Shown: piece by piece, positions 24,399 through 35,700 of the stretch
Numbering within the stretch: position 1 is the stretch's first letter
How the letters are laid out: every line of letters begins with the position of its first letter
Origin: Flavobacteriales bacterium
GTDB lineage: Bacteria > Bacteroidota > Bacteroidia > Flavobacteriales_D > Crocinitomicaceae
Direction: 5' to 3'
NCBI GenBank assembly: GCA_947454525.1
Contig: CANGJM010000008.1
Location: 1 to 64,000 of the forward strand
Length of the DNA: 64,000 nucleotides
The notes under the pieces: model-generated
Databases searched by the model: none
Seen by the model: the letters and a program-made list of their open reading frames with translations, nothing else
Told to the model about the DNA's origin: nothing
Position numbers and translations under genes: made by a program

Positions 24399-25463
24399 AT
24401 GGAAATTCACATCGAAAAAAAACTACTGCATTTCAAAAAACCAAGTGGAACTAGTCGCGGAATTCTATACGATAAACCTTCTTGGATATTAAGTATACGA
24501 TTATCAAACGGACAAACTGCCTTCGGTGAATGCAGTGTAATTCCAGGACTTTCGCCCGATTTCATTGATGAAAATCAATATGAAAGGAAATTAGTGGACT
24601 TAAAAAAGGAAGTTGAATCCGAATGGAGTGAGGAGGAATTCAAACAAGTTGTGGTTTTTACTTCGATGAAATGGAAGAATTTCATTCAAACTTGGAGAAG
24701 CTATCCCTCCATCATATTCGGTATTGAATCGCTCGCCCGGGATGTTTACCATGGAGGCAAGGGACTCATTTTCGAGAGTGGGTTTACACGAAAAGAGTTT
24801 AGTATCCCCATCAATGGATTAATTTGGATGGGTGATGAGTCTTTCATGCTCGAACAGATGGAAGAGAAATTGGCGGATGGATTTTCTACCATTAAAATGA
24901 AAGTCGGCGCCATCGAGTGGAAAAAAGAATATGCATTATTGGAACAACTTCGCCGTCGTTTTGCAAGTCAGGAGTTAACCTTGCGTGTAGACGCCAATGG
25001 AGCGTTTACTCCCGAATCAGTTATTCCCATTTTAACACAATTAGGTGAACTAGACGTTCATTCGATTGAGCAACCAATCCAGCCTGGACAAATAAATGCC
25101 ATGAGTGAACTATGTAAGCATTCACCCATTGGAATTGCCTTGGACGAAGAAATGATTGGAATTCATGAACGTGAACAGAAAGAAGCATTATTAAAAATGA
25201 TTGCTCCTCAATTCATCGTACTTAAACCGAGCTTACATGGTGGATTTCATGGATGTACAGAATGGATTCAGTTAGCAGAAGAAAATCAAATTGCTTGGTG
25301 GATGACATCAGCCCTAGAATCCTCCATTGGTTTAAATGCGATTGCTCAATTTACTGCTACGTTTTCAGACCTTCTTCCCCAAGGATTAGGCACAGGTGGT
25401 CTCTACACAAACAATTTCGATTCCTCTCTTGTTGTATCAAAAGGACAACTAAGTTTACTGTGA
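24399..25463 (+). CDS. menC: o-succinylbenzoate synthase (enolase superfamily)
   Basis: 354 aa. Enolase-superfamily barrel with the catalytic pair Lys166-x-Lys168 (IKMKVG), metal ligands in RVDANGAF, SIEQPI and ALDEEM, and the second-side Lys in VLKPSLHGG. This matches the succinylbenzoate synthase/dipeptide epimerase branch; the short N-terminal capping domain and KPSLHGG favour MenC of menaquinone synthesis. No other men genes are in the window. Its stop overlaps the msrB ATG by one base (TGATG at 25461-25465). Confidence 0.9.
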   Translation: MEIHIEKKLLHFKKPSGTSRGILYDKPSWILSIRLSNGQTAFGECSVIPGLSPDFIDENQYERKLVDLKKEVESEWSEEEFKQVVVFTSMKWKNFIQTWRSYPSIIFGIESLARDVYHGGKGLIFESGFTRKEFSIPINGLIWMGDESFMLEQMEEKLADGFSTIKMKVGAIEWKKEYALLEQLRRRFASQELTLRVDANGAFTPESVIPILTQLGELDVHSIEQPIQPGQINAMSELCKHSPIGIALDEEMIGIHEREQKEALLKMIAPQFIVLKPSLHGGFHGCTEWIQLAEENQIAWWMTSALESSIGLNAIAQFTATFSDLLPQGLGTGGLYTNNFDSSLVVSKGQLSLL

Positions 25464-25834
25464 TGAAAGAAAGAAACGAGTGGAATGAACTCACGCCAGA
25501 TGAGAAACGAATAATGATCAATAAGGGAACAGAATACCCAAATACTGGAGAATACAATTCCTTTTACGAGAAGGGAACATTTGTCTGTCGTCAATGTGAA
25601 TCTCCCTTGTACCGAAGCGAAACGAAGTTTAATTCCGGCTGTGGGTGGCCAAGTTTCGATGATCAAATCGCTAAAAATGTGGAACATGTCTTAGATGCAG
25701 ATGGACGTCGAACGGAAATTGTTTGTGCCAATTGCAAAGGACATTTAGGACATGTGTTTTTTGGAGAACGATTCACGGAGAAAGATACACGTCATTGTGT
25801 CAATTCGATTTCCATGAAATTCATCAAAGATTAA
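25463..25834 (+). CDS. msrB: peptide-methionine (R)-S-oxide reductase
   Basis: 123 aa from ATG 25463, the start of homology; the frame is open ~70 codons upstream inside menC. Zn-binding pairs Cys42/Cys45 (CRQC) and Cys88/Cys91 (CANC), SGCGWPSF, GHLGHVFF, and the catalytic Cys112 in TRHCVNSISMKF. It reduces methionine-R-sulfoxide, recharged by thioredoxin. It overlaps menC by one base. Its stop shares bases with the stop of the convergent transglycosylase gene. Confidence 0.97.
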   Translation: MKERNEWNELTPDEKRIMINKGTEYPNTGEYNSFYEKGTFVCRQCESPLYRSETKFNSGCGWPSFDDQIAKNVEHVLDADGRRTEIVCANCKGHLGHVFFGERFTEKDTRHCVNSISMKFIKD

Positions 25835-26778
25835 CGTGAGGGGCAATTGGTGATTTCATCACATTGTTGATACACCATTTCGTGCAAAATTAATTGAGCA
25901 GCCAAGGCCAATTGCGTATAATTTTGAGAGTTATTCCCGAATCCACCGGCCGTATTTTGCCACATGTCTAGGATTAATTGTTGAGACCCAACGGTCGGTT
26001 GAATTTTGTTAACCACAGCGGCAACATTCATAGATCCAGCGTGATACACATGAAGGACAAATAAACGAAACCATAAATCATTTTCATTGTAACTTAACTG
26101 ATGACGCTCCAAAATACGTTTCGCTTCAGGAATACACACCTTGCTAATTAGGCGCGCTGAACCATAAGCGCAGCGATCAAAATCTTTACGTTCATCGACA
26201 CTTCCATTTACGGTGAGTCCAGCTGCTCTTGCTACATCAGGCATCAATTGGAATGCGCCATACGCACCAGATATCGATTTTTTCATTTGTCCGGGACACT
26301 CAATCAATAATATCGCTTGTGCATACCATGGATCAACACCAAATCGTTCGAAAGCAGCAACTCCTTTTGAAAGTTGTGGATACACTTCATTGAATTTATA
26401 AAAATCATTTTTCCCGGAAGTCACATAGATACGTGCACTTGGATCCAAGCCGTGTTGTGCTCGCAACAAAGCTCTCGTACTGTCTTTTTGTGCCTCAGTC
26501 TGACGATTCCAGTCCTTTAAGGACATTTTCTTTAACACTTTACGTGTACTTGCATCATTCACTAAACAGGAGTCTGGAGCTAACAACATGATTTGTTTCC
26601 AAAATTGTGGTTGAGCTAACACATCCCATCGGTCCTCGAATAACGCTTCAGCATGCATAAGCGTACTCATGTTATTCGATTTTTTCACCACGATTTTTTC
26701 ATCATCCCAATTAGAGAGCGGTTGTCCGTAAGCGAGACTAAAATAAATCGTAAAGATGAAAAAGAAAAGTTGTTGCAT
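25831..26778 (-). CDS. SLT-type lytic transglycosylase
   Basis: A 315-aa secreted protein (signal peptide MQQLFFFIFTIYFSLAYG). The SLT catalytic domain has the acid Glu near residue 159 (AILLIECPGQ), then SGAYGAFQLMPDVARAAGL, matching the ES..GAxGLMQLMP pattern with small changes, and further on HVYHAGSMNVAAV. It cuts peptidoglycan glycan strands with anhydro-muramyl ends. It lacks a LysM domain, unlike MltD. It is convergent with msrB, sharing the TTAA of both stops. A near -7 box (TATCTTTA) lies ~24 bases upstream. Confidence 0.88.
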   Translation of the reverse strand: MQQLFFFIFTIYFSLAYGQPLSNWDDEKIVVKKSNNMSTLMHAEALFEDRWDVLAQPQFWKQIMLLAPDSCLVNDASTRKVLKKMSLKDWNRQTEAQKDSTRALLRAQHGLDPSARIYVTSGKNDFYKFNEVYPQLSKGVAAFERFGVDPWYAQAILLIECPGQMKKSISGAYGAFQLMPDVARAAGLTVNGSVDERKDFDRCAYGSARLISKVCIPEAKRILERHQLSYNENDLWFRLFVLHVYHAGSMNVAAVVNKIQPTVGSQQLILDMWQNTAGGFGNNSQNYTQLALAAQLILHEMVYQQCDEITNCPSR

Positions 26779-26875
26779 GTTTTGTTTGATTGAGTTCCTT
26801 AAAGATAGTAAGATAGTTCAATCAAGAGATTTTGTTACACCAAAGCTTTAAACACATCCATGTTAAATAAGTATG

Positions 26876-26883
26876 TAACTTTG
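26876..26883 (+). promoter_or_regulatory. -7 box TAACTTTG, four bases before ATG
   Basis: An exact TAnnTTTG separated by four A from the yidD ATG at 26888. Confidence 0.75.
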
Positions 26884-26887
26884 AAAA

Positions 26888-27172
26888 ATGAAATGGATAT
26901 ACAAGCTTTTAGGACTTCCTTTTATTTTATTGGTTCGCATATATCAATGGATTATTTCGCCCATTTTTCCAGCGTCGTGCAGGTACACACCTACTTGTTC
27001 GAGTTACATGATTGAAGCCATTCAAGTATGGGGTCCAATCAAAGGACTGTGGCTCGGTTCAAAACGAATTGCGTCTTGTCACCCACGCGGTGGATTCGGT
27101 TATGATCCCGTTCCGAAGAAGCATGTTACTGAAGTGTCCAGCCCCGCTGACACAACACATCAAAACGATTAG
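26888..27172 (+). CDS. yidD: membrane protein insertion efficiency factor YidD
   Basis: 94 aa: amphipathic N-terminus [18 protein letters not shown], the family core [19 protein letters not shown], and [17 protein letters not shown]. YidD aids insertion of inner-membrane proteins beside YidC. It usually follows rpmH and rnpA; here it stands alone next to a transglycosylase gene, 4.5 kb from rnpB. The last 47 bases overlap the end of the convergent helicase gene. Leaderless transcription is predicted. Confidence 0.95.
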   Translation: MKWIYKLLGLPFILLVRIYQWIISPIFPASCRYTPTCSSYMIEAIQVWGPIKGLWLGSKRIASCHPRGGFGYDPVPKKHVTEVSSPADTTHQND

Positions 27173-30100
27173 TAAAGGAAAGGAAATCTTCTTCCTCTCT
27201 CAACAGTTCTTCAAAACTCATTTCTTGAAGTAAATGTGAAGTCTTTTGTTCTTGTTGACTTTCAGCAAAGACAAACCAATCCTTCATGCGCTGAACACCT
27301 TCATTCTTCGAAGAAGTAAAGTCCGAACTCGTAACACTTGCAACAAATTGAATGCTCATTCGAGCACGACTGAATAATACATTCAGGCGTTTTGCTCCAT
27401 TGCTTATATTCAGCGGTCCGAAGCGAAGTTCAAATTTTCCTTCTGGATTTTTTCCGTAGCCAAAACTGATCAGTAAATGATCGCATTCCTCTCCTTGAAC
27501 TTGTTCCAAGGCCTTGAAAAAGATGCGGTCTTCATGAATCGCCTCATTCAGTGCAACTTGATGTTTGGCTGATAAACAGGAATAAATGGCGTTCAACTGT
27601 GCTTCCGAGAAGGCCACAATGCCGTATTTTTCATCAGAGGACAACGCTTTTTCGATCAATTTAGCTACAACTTTTGCCTCTGTCAGATTGACACGGTTTT
27701 CATAAATTCCAGCTGGAACATAAGTGAATGTGAGCGGATTTTTTGTCTGTGATCGATCGGCAAAGGTCCGCAATCTTCCACCATAAAAATGCTGATTTGA
27801 AAAGGCAATTAACTGTGGATTACGACTTCGGTAATGCCTCGTTAATAGGATATTCTTAAAGTAAAAAGCGGATTGATGCAAAACATCCACAACCACATCG
27901 TCTGATTTTTTAAAGTAACTAGATGGACTCATTTGCTGATGATCTCCAGCTACCACAACTCGTTTCGCTCGTTGCAAAGCGCCCAAAGCATAACTCATTG
28001 GAATTTGTCCCGCTTCATCAAAGATCAACAGGTCAAATTGTCCCGTTTCCATCGGATAAATCGATGCGAGAGAACTTGGATTGGACAATTGAATAGGCTT
28101 CAATACATCAACCCAAAGTCGTGCTTCGCTTTTGCGTAAATCCCTAATCGACAAATGTTGGCGTGTTTTTGCAAATTCTTTGACTAAGATGGATTTGCCT
28201 TTGCGGAGTATTCCGCGCATTTCTTTTTCCTCTGCCGACAATTTCTTCAATGGAGCGCTGAGGATATGTTGGAATTGTGCAAATTTCTTCGCTTGATGAT
28301 GGATCAAAAAGCGAGACAAATCATTTTCCTGCTGACGCCTAGCAATTAACAGCTTCTCTACTTGTTGTTTGTAGGATTTTAGCTCAAAATTGACCATGTA
28401 AGGATGGACGGAGGTGAAAGTTTGCCAGGTATGTTCATAAATGAACGTATTCAACGAAACAAGATCTTGTTCGAACTTGAGTACTTGAAAGGTCATTTCA
28501 GATAGTTGTTCTATTAATAACAAATCTTGCTGAATACTAGTAATCGCTTCTTTTGTCAATGACAAAATTGTTCCTATTTCTTTCTCGGAGACAATGGTAA
28601 ATAGTTGTTGAAAGGATTGATTGAATGTGCTAATGGTCCGATTTGCCGCTGCCATTTCCTTTCTTTTCTCAGGAGCTAACGATTGATACCAATTCCAATC
28701 ATCCATAGAATTGTGTTGGAGTATTTGTTCAATAATTGGCAATTCTAATTCCACATTGATAATCCCCAACTCGGAAAACACTCCTGCTATTTTATGTTTA
28801 GTTTGCAGTAATTCCAAGTGTTTTTCTTTTGAAAGAATGCTATTTAAGGGATTTAACCCTGGAGTTCTGGTCCATTTCTTCCATAATTTCTTCCATCTTA
28901 AATCGGCGAAAAAACCTTGTTCTTGAGCTGCTGTTTTGAGCACTTCTAATTCCGCAGTGCTTGGCTCATTTATCCAATGATTCTGATCCAAGGCACATTC
29001 ATCGAGACCCAAACAAACTTGCTTCCATTTTTTGAGTGACTTTTTAATGAGGTTCAGATCCTTCCCTAAAAAACGTCCGTATTTCTCATAAATATTCCCC
29101 TGAAATTGGTGACAAAGTACCGCTTCCCTCACTGCCGCTGGAACATCGCTGGTTTGCTTAAATTGAAATAAGAGCGAAAGTTCTTCATGCTTTTTTACGA
29201 GTTCGGATAACATCTGAACATTATTGGCGAAGTTCTTAGGGTCTTTCCATGTCAGGCTTAAAAACGGTAGGCATTCAATAGTGCTTTTTTGTAACTGATA
29301 AAGAATAGTTTCATCGGTCTTCCAGGTTTTCAAGGATGGAATTGAACCATGTAAAGAAGGCTTTTTTGCGCTCTTTTTCAACTTATTTTTTAGTTCTAAA
29401 ATGGAAAGCCCATTTTCTGCTTCAAACAGTTTAAATCCTTCAAAGATCTGTTGTAATCTCGCTTCTTCGTCGAGCGTTGGTGAGCTAATTCGTTGAGCTA
29501 TGTCTTGTTGTGATAAAAATTCCCACGTTGCTTTTAAATCAGAATAGTATGCATTCGAATTTGAATGAAAGGCTACATGTGAACATAGAAACCCAAGGTT
29601 TTTTTGTTCGAGTTTTTGTTGCAAAACAGTCAAGGCAGCCTTCTTTTCTGAAACGATTAGTATATTTTTATTTTGAAGAATACAGGAACCGATGAGGTTG
29701 CTAATGACTTGAGATTTCCCTGTTCCCGGTGGACCTTGAACAGTTACAGAGGAATCATTGATTGCTTCAAAAACAAGTTGCTGGTCTGGGTCGTACGGAA
29801 AAAGGTAGGGTGCTTGAAAGTTCCACGTTTCTTTTACCTCTGACACTTCGGAATGTCCGAGCAATTGTTGCAAGGGCTCTGATAGGTTCTCGCACAAAAG
29901 AAGTTCATCCACTTCTTTTAATAATTCATATCGTTGCGGATGAAAATTCCCATAAAAGGAAGTTTCCTCGGTATATAAATACCCTATTTTCGTTAAGATT
30001 TCTGAAAGCAACTCGCGGTTTTCAAAGCTTGGGGGAGTCGTGTTAAATTCGCTGCGAAACCAACGGTCAAAGTATGGATTCAAGTAAAAATCTTCCTCAA

Positions 30101-30416
30101 ATTCGGCTTTTGGTAAAATGCTTGATTTTTTAAATTCCAAGGGAACATCGGAAAGATAAATCGGCGTTTCTAGTAACTTTCCGTGATTTTCCCAGCGCAT
30201 GACTCCTTTGCTCTGACAAAAGGCTTGGACACCAAGTTCGCGATAAATACGCTGTGCTTCGCGTAAAATTCGTTGCGTCTTTGGTTGATGTAGGTCCGTC
30301 CATTCAGTCTCCTCAAGTATTTTCTCTGTATGGAGGTGTACGAGGATATCATCTGACTGAAAATGAGTCAATTCATCCTTATAACCAAGAAGTTGTTCTT
30401 TCATTCCAAGCTCCAT
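27126..30416 (-). CDS. large SF1 (Dna2/Upf1-like) helicase with DUF4011-like N-terminus
   Basis: A 1096-aa cytoplasmic protein. Residues ~75-130 resemble the DUF4011 type of N-terminus ([26 protein letters not shown]). Walker [16 protein letters not shown] lies at 228-242. The middle ~350-760 is long, helical and coiled-coil-like. Walker B FDEAGQ is near residue 800, GDHQQMSP near 820, then [15 protein letters not shown] and, near the end, [16 protein letters not shown] (motif VI). Proteins of this build are DNA/RNA helicases often found in accessory or defence loci; no nuclease domain is fused here. The ATG at 30416 is five bases from a near -7 box (TAACTTTA). The 3' end overlaps yidD by 47 bases. 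Confidence 0.85.
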   Translation of the reverse strand: MELGMKEQLLGYKDELTHFQSDDILVHLHTEKILEETEWTDLHQPKTQRILREAQRIYRELGVQAFCQSKGVMRWENHGKLLETPIYLSDVPLEFKKSSILPKAEFEEDFYLNPYFDRWFRSEFNTTPPSFENRELLSEILTKIGYLYTEETSFYGNFHPQRYELLKEVDELLLCENLSEPLQQLLGHSEVSEVKETWNFQAPYLFPYDPDQQLVFEAINDSSVTVQGPPGTGKSQVISNLIGSCILQNKNILIVSEKKAALTVLQQKLEQKNLGFLCSHVAFHSNSNAYYSDLKATWEFLSQQDIAQRISSPTLDEEARLQQIFEGFKLFEAENGLSILELKNKLKKSAKKPSLHGSIPSLKTWKTDETILYQLQKSTIECLPFLSLTWKDPKNFANNVQMLSELVKKHEELSLLFQFKQTSDVPAAVREAVLCHQFQGNIYEKYGRFLGKDLNLIKKSLKKWKQVCLGLDECALDQNHWINEPSTAELEVLKTAAQEQGFFADLRWKKLWKKWTRTPGLNPLNSILSKEKHLELLQTKHKIAGVFSELGIINVELELPIIEQILQHNSMDDWNWYQSLAPEKRKEMAAANRTISTFNQSFQQLFTIVSEKEIGTILSLTKEAITSIQQDLLLIEQLSEMTFQVLKFEQDLVSLNTFIYEHTWQTFTSVHPYMVNFELKSYKQQVEKLLIARRQQENDLSRFLIHHQAKKFAQFQHILSAPLKKLSAEEKEMRGILRKGKSILVKEFAKTRQHLSIRDLRKSEARLWVDVLKPIQLSNPSSLASIYPMETGQFDLLIFDEAGQIPMSYALGALQRAKRVVVAGDHQQMSPSSYFKKSDDVVVDVLHQSAFYFKNILLTRHYRSRNPQLIAFSNQHFYGGRLRTFADRSQTKNPLTFTYVPAGIYENRVNLTEAKVVAKLIEKALSSDEKYGIVAFSEAQLNAIYSCLSAKHQVALNEAIHEDRIFFKALEQVQGEECDHLLISFGYGKNPEGKFELRFGPLNISNGAKRLNVLFSRARMSIQFVASVTSSDFTSSKNEGVQRMKDWFVFAESQQEQKTSHLLQEMSFEELLREEEDFLSFTNRFDVLCQRGWTLQ

Positions 30417-30481
30417 TGTGGTAAAGTTAAGTCCAATTTTAGAATGATGGAAGAATTGATAGCAATGGATTTAAAATTCGT

Positions 30482-30489
30482 TATATTTG
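30482..30489 (+). promoter_or_regulatory. -7 box TATATTTG
   Basis: An exact TAnnTTTG, 20 bases before the ATG at 30510. Confidence 0.6.
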
Positions 30490-30509
30490 TTTGGACTAAA
30501 TCTTATTTC

Positions 30510-31604
30510 ATGCATAAATCAATTTTGACTGCTTGCTTTTTCTCCTTTTTTGTCTTTGCAGGACAAGCGCAAATATCATTAGCTGTATCCGATTTTGCGA
30601 ATGCGGGGGATACTGTTCGTTTGAGTCAAACCCAAAACTCAAACCTAGATTTTTTTAGTACAGGCTCAAATTATACCTGGGACTTCAGTAGTTTAACGGC
30701 GAGTACTCAGTCTTTGAAGGATTATACGCCAATCGGCTTTGGTTCTTTCTTAATTCTTGCTACGTATGGTCCTTTTGCGGGATCTTATTCTGCTACATAT
30801 TTTAACTTGACCACGGAATTACCCATCGATCAATTATCGGCATTTCTTCCCATTCAAATCAGTGATTTAAGTCAATATACGAAACGTTCAAATAGTGCGA
30901 TTACCTCCATTGGTTATTCAATCAATGTTCAAGGACAAGGTGTTCCGTTTAAATCGGATACCATCGAAACTCGTTATAGTTTACCACTTACTTTTGGCGA
31001 TGTTCACGATTCACGTGGATACACCTTTGTTGATTTGAATCCAGCTGCCGACATCAAATACATTCAGCACCGCCAAAGACATACAGAAGTGGACGGTTGG
31101 GGAACGGTGACTACGCCTCTAGGAACTTTTCCTGCATTGCGCGTTCGTCACGACATAAATGAAATTGATTCCATTTACCAAACCTTTTTTGGATCGGGTA
31201 GTTGGATTGGAACACCAGCTATTAATCGAACGGAATATGAATGGTGGACAAATGGCAAAAAGGAATATTTGTTGAAAGTAGTTGCAACAAATGTTAATGG
31301 TAACCAAAACATTAGTTCCATTGAATTTCAAGAACAATACCTTGGACTTGATGCAGGAATAAATGAGTTAACGTTAAAGGCATCGGTATATCCGAATCCA
31401 GCTGAAGACTTATGTTTTTTTGAAACGGAAGTAGCAGTCGAAAACGTCGAGTTTTACAATCAAATGGGCGAATTAGCCATGAACACATCTTTTAATGGTG
31501 TTCAAAGTGCTTACATCGATATTTCAAGTCTGGCTCCGGGAGTTTATTTCTGTCACCTACACAGCAATAAAGGGACAATCGTTCGAAAACTGACGAAACT
31601 TTAA
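30510..31604 (+). CDS. secreted protein with T9SS type A sorting domain
   Basis: 364 aa from ATG 30510 (MHKSILTACFFSFFVFAGQAQ, signal peptide); the frame runs 49 codons further upstream but through the helicase promoter region. Residues ~20-280 are beta-rich and start with ISLAVSDFANAGDTVRLSQ, a form seen in many flavobacterial T9SS cargos. The C-terminal ~75 residues are a type A domain (ASVYPNPAEDLCFFE; FYNQMGELAMN; LAPGVYFCHLHSNKG; IVRKLTKL). It is exported by the type IX system; function unknown. Its stop lies at the edge of the rnpB promoter box. Confidence 0.88.
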   Translation: MHKSILTACFFSFFVFAGQAQISLAVSDFANAGDTVRLSQTQNSNLDFFSTGSNYTWDFSSLTASTQSLKDYTPIGFGSFLILATYGPFAGSYSATYFNLTTELPIDQLSAFLPIQISDLSQYTKRSNSAITSIGYSINVQGQGVPFKSDTIETRYSLPLTFGDVHDSRGYTFVDLNPAADIKYIQHRQRHTEVDGWGTVTTPLGTFPALRVRHDINEIDSIYQTFFGSGSWIGTPAINRTEYEWWTNGKKEYLLKVVATNVNGNQNISSIEFQEQYLGLDAGINELTLKASVYPNPAEDLCFFETEVAVENVEFYNQMGELAMNTSFNGVQSAYIDISSLAPGVYFCHLHSNKGTIVRKLTKL

Positions 31605-31612
31605 TACCTTTG
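31605..31612 (+). promoter_or_regulatory. -7 box TACCTTTG of rnpB
   Basis: An exact TAnnTTTG three bases before the first base of the RNase P RNA P1 helix. It therefore fixes the box-to-start distance for this genome. Confidence 0.8.
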
Positions 31613-31615
31613 AAC

Positions 31616-32007
31616 AGGCAAATCAGGCTATCGCTTTTTTAAAGAGGAAAGTCCGGGCAGTATAGAGCGTCGTACTTCCTAACGGGAAGGTCTCGAAAAA
31701 GGAATTTTTCGGGAACAGAAAGTGCCGCAGAAAGGAAAACTACCTGAGCGCTTGCGCGAGGGAAAAGGTGAAAAGGTGAGGTAAGAGCTCACCGCTTTGA
31801 CAGCGATGTGAAAGGCAAGGTAAACCTTACGAACTGAAAGACCAAATAAACCGAGGATTGCAGCAATGCATAAAGGGCTGCTCGTCCGATCTCGGAGGGT
31901 AGGTTGATGGATTCCAAGCGTGAGTCTGGAACAAGATAAATGATAGATAACTGCGTTGATTTTTCAACAAAGGAGACAGAACCCGGCTTATGATTTGCCT
32001 TTTTTTC
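31616..32007 (+). ncRNA. rnpB: RNase P RNA (class A)
   Basis: The 5' AGGCAAATCA (31616-31625) pairs perfectly with the 3' TGATTTGCCT (31991-32000) as helix P1, followed by a T-run terminator. Inside are the universally conserved GAGGAAAGTCCGGGC near the 5' end, the GGGAACAGAAA-type and GCCGCAGAAAG segments, and ACAGAACCCGGCTTATG close to the 3' end. It is the catalytic RNA that matures tRNA 5' ends. Length ~385 nt fits. Confidence 0.97.
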
Positions 32008-32014
32008 TTAAAAC

Positions 32015-32689
32015 ATGAGACTGTATATTGAAGATGCTGCGCAGCGTCTTGAAAAAGTGCGCGATCATTCCTTAGCTCAAGGGATGGAAAATTACATGAA
32101 AAATAACTTTCCCTTTCTGGGAGTAAGAAGTACCCCGCGAAGAAATCAAATGATGGAATGGAAGAAAACTTTGCCTGCGCAACTCAGTAGACGCGAGGCT
32201 TGGGAAATTGTTCTGGAATTATGGCAAAAAGAAGAACGCGAATACCACCATTTCGCTCTGGATTGGATGATGACTTGGCCCGTGAAAAGCTATGAAAAAG
32301 AGGATATCGAGGGAATATACTTTATTTTAAGTAATCATAGTTGGTGGGATACCATAGATGGAATTGCGGTACACATAGTTGGCAAATACGCAAGGAAATT
32401 CCCGGAAGAAATGCCTCGAATTATTGCAGAATGGATGAGCCATCAATCGTTTTGGTTGAATCGAACTTGCTTGTTGTACCAATTAAAATACAAAGGTCAA
32501 ACCAACCTTGGATTGCAGCAATCCTATATTCATGCGCTTAAATGGAACAAGGAGTTTTTTATCCAAAAGGCAATCGGATGGAGTTTGAGAGAAATTTCTA
32601 AATGGAATCCGAATTGGGTGAAAGAAGTGGTTCTACAAGAGGAACTGAAGGGACTCGCCTACCGCGAAGCCATGAAATATGTCCCCTGA
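32015..32689 (+). CDS. DNA alkylation repair protein (AlkD-like HEAT repeat)
   Basis: 224 aa with helical HEAT-like repeats: YMKNNFPFLGVRSTPRRNQM at the start, LSNHSWWDTIDGIA with the Trp and Asp expected in the lesion-binding face, and FIQKAIGWSLREISKWNPNWV near the C-terminus, the family signature. Members remove N3- and N7-alkylated purines by glycosylase action. The ATG lies eight bases after the rnpB terminator T-run, so expression may come from rnpB read-through or a promoter I cannot see. Confidence 0.9.
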   Translation: MRLYIEDAAQRLEKVRDHSLAQGMENYMKNNFPFLGVRSTPRRNQMMEWKKTLPAQLSRREAWEIVLELWQKEEREYHHFALDWMMTWPVKSYEKEDIEGIYFILSNHSWWDTIDGIAVHIVGKYARKFPEEMPRIIAEWMSHQSFWLNRTCLLYQLKYKGQTNLGLQQSYIHALKWNKEFFIQKAIGWSLREISKWNPNWVKEVVLQEELKGLAYREAMKYVP

Positions 32690-32721
32690 CATATCAACAC
32701 TTTTTTGTAATTTCACACACC

Positions 32722-35700
32722 ATGAAGAAAAAACTAATCATCAGTTGCTTGCTGATCTTTCAATTTAGCTCGTTTTTCGCGCAATTTGGACCTGAAAACG
32801 GGGTGAAAAAATCTGAGCCTAAAGCCATCCTCATTCAAAATGCTCGTGTTTACGTTTCGCCCAATCAAGTAATAGACCATACGGATCTCTTGATTGTAGA
32901 CGGAAAAATCAAAGAGCTTGGAAATAATCTTAAAAACAAAGAAGCGCTTGTGTTCGATTATACAGGCAAGACCATTGTTCCGTCTTTTGTCGAGTTGTAC
33001 ACCAACGTGGGATTACCTAAATTGAATTTTAAGGAAGGTGGATTTAGACCGCAATTAGCGAGCGATAAACAAGGTGCTTACTATTGGAATGAAACAATTC
33101 ACCCAGAATTAAACGCCGCACCATCCTATTCAATTGACGCAAAATCAAATGAACTTTTAATTCAACAAGGATTTGGATTCGCAGTCAGTCATTTTATGGA
33201 TGGAATGGTTCGTGGAACTGGAGCCTTCATTTCGTTAGGGAACAATGAACCGAATCGACAAATGTTGAAAGGTGAATCAGCACAATTCATGTCTTTTTCG
33301 AAAGGTTCTTCCTCTGAAGGATATCCATCCTCTCAAATGGGCGCAATCGCACTTTTACGTCAAGCCTTATATGACCTTCAATTTTATACGTCTTCACCGC
33401 AATCGGGATTTTCTATTTCATTGGATGCGTGGTCAAAACAAAGTAAATTGCCGAGTTTTTTCAAAACAGAGGACAAATGGGAGCTCTTACGTGCAGCGAA
33501 AATCGCCAAGGAATTTGAGTTAAAACTATGTTACATCGGTAGTGGAAATGAATACGCTGCGCTCGATGAATTGAAGAAATTGAATAGTACCATTGTGATT
33601 CCTATTAATTTCCCTGAACCATTTGAAGTGCGTGACTTATATATCGCTCGACAAATTCCGTTAAGCGATTTGAAACATTGGGAATTAGCTCCTTCAAATC
33701 CAGTTTTGTTACACCAAAACAACATTCGATTTTGCATCACAAGTAACGGCACCAAAAGCCCAGAGCAGTTTTGGAAAAATTTGAGGTTGTCGATATCGAA
33801 AGGATTACCTGTGGAAGCTGCATTGGCTGCATTAACCATTAATCCTGCTAGTGAATTGGGCGTTAGTGATCAACTGGGAACCTTAGAACAAGGCAAATGG
33901 GCTAATTTCTCTGTGTTTAGTTCAGATCCCTTTACGACCGAGGCGCAATTAGTGGATTCTTGGATTCAAGGAGATTTAATTCGAGGAAAGGAATTGCCTG
34001 GAACAAGTATTGCAGGAAAATACTCCATGCTCATTGATGGCGAAAAATATGATCTGGAAATCGAAGGGTCAAATGAGCGTCCAACAGGGAAAGTAACTTT
34101 GGCTGGAAAAACCAATGCTTCTTTACAAGATACCACAACGAAAAAAGTAAGTGTCCAGTTTGTAGAAAACGACATCACATTACAGTTTTCTTCTTTTCAG
34201 AAAAACAAACCGGGTATCGTTCAATTACATGGGAAAGTCAGTCGTAATGCAGCTGTTTTTGAAGGTGATGGAACAAATGCTGAAGGGACGTGGATTTCCT
34301 GGTCCGGAATAAGAGCGGATAAACCCGCAGAATCGGCAAAAGTAACGGAGATCAAAGCAGACACAGCGTTTGTTGGAAATCCATGGTTGCCGAATATGGC
34401 TTTCGGACTAGACAGTAAAGCGACGAATCAAACCATTGTCATCAAGAATGCAACCGTATGGACCAACGAATCTGACGGAATCCTGAAAAATGCATCGGTA
34501 CTGATTCAAAATGGGAAAATTGCGAAAGTGTCAAAGAACAATTCAATTCAAGTTCCGAATTCAGCGGTAGTTATCGACGGAAAAGGAATGCATCTAACAG
34601 CGGGAATCATTGACGAACACTCGCACATTGCTATTTCAAAAGGTGTCAATGAAGGCAGTCAATCAGTCACTTCGGAAGTGAGTATTGCGGATGTTGTGAA
34701 TCCAGACGACATCAATATTTACCGTCAGTTAGCTGGTGGAGTAACCGCTGCCCAATTATTACATGGTTCGGCAAATCCAATCGGTGGTTGTTCTGCATTA
34801 ATCAAATTGAAATGGGGTTCCTCACCAGAGGAAATGTTGATTCCAAATGCGCCGAAATTTATTAAATGTGCACTCGGTGAAAATGTGAAACAATCCAATT
34901 GGGGCGATTACAGTACGACACGTTTTCCTCAAACGCGTATGGGGGTGGAACAAGTTTTTTACGATGCTTTTTACCGTGCTCGGGAATACAAAGCTGCATG
35001 GGAAGCATACAACTTGCACCAAACAATGAATCCACCAAGAAGGGATTTGGAATTGGATGTTCTCGTAGAGATTATGGACAGCAAGCGTTTTGTAACGTGT
35101 CACTCATACGTGCAATCTGAAATCAATATGTTGATGCATATGGCCGATTCCATGGGATTCAGAATCAATACATTTACGCACATTCTAGAAGGATACAAAG
35201 TAGCGGATAAAATGAAAAATCACGGAGTAGGTGGGTCAACTTTCTCTGATTGGTGGGCCTACAAATACGAAGTGAATGAAGCGATTCCTTACAACGCGAA
35301 ATTAATGGCTGACCAAGGAGTTGTGGTAAGCATCAATTCGGATGACGCAGAAATGGGCCGACGCTTGAACCAAGAAGCAGCGAAAAGCATTAAATACGGT
35401 GGAATGTCCGAGGAGGATGCCTTGAAAATGGTGACCTTAAACCCAGCTAAACTACTTCATTTAGATGACCGAATGGGAAGCGTAAAAGAAGGAAAGGACG
35501 CAGATGTTGTTTTATGGTCAGATAATCCATTAAGCATTCAAGCGAAAGTTCAGTTTACTATAGTTGATGGTGCCATTCTATATGATGCGTCCAAAAATGA
35601 AGCACTGAATGCACGAAACGAAGCAGAACGTGCGAGAATTATCGCCAAAATGCTTTTATCCAACGAAAACGGGGAAAAGTCGACTCCATTCGTGAAAAAA

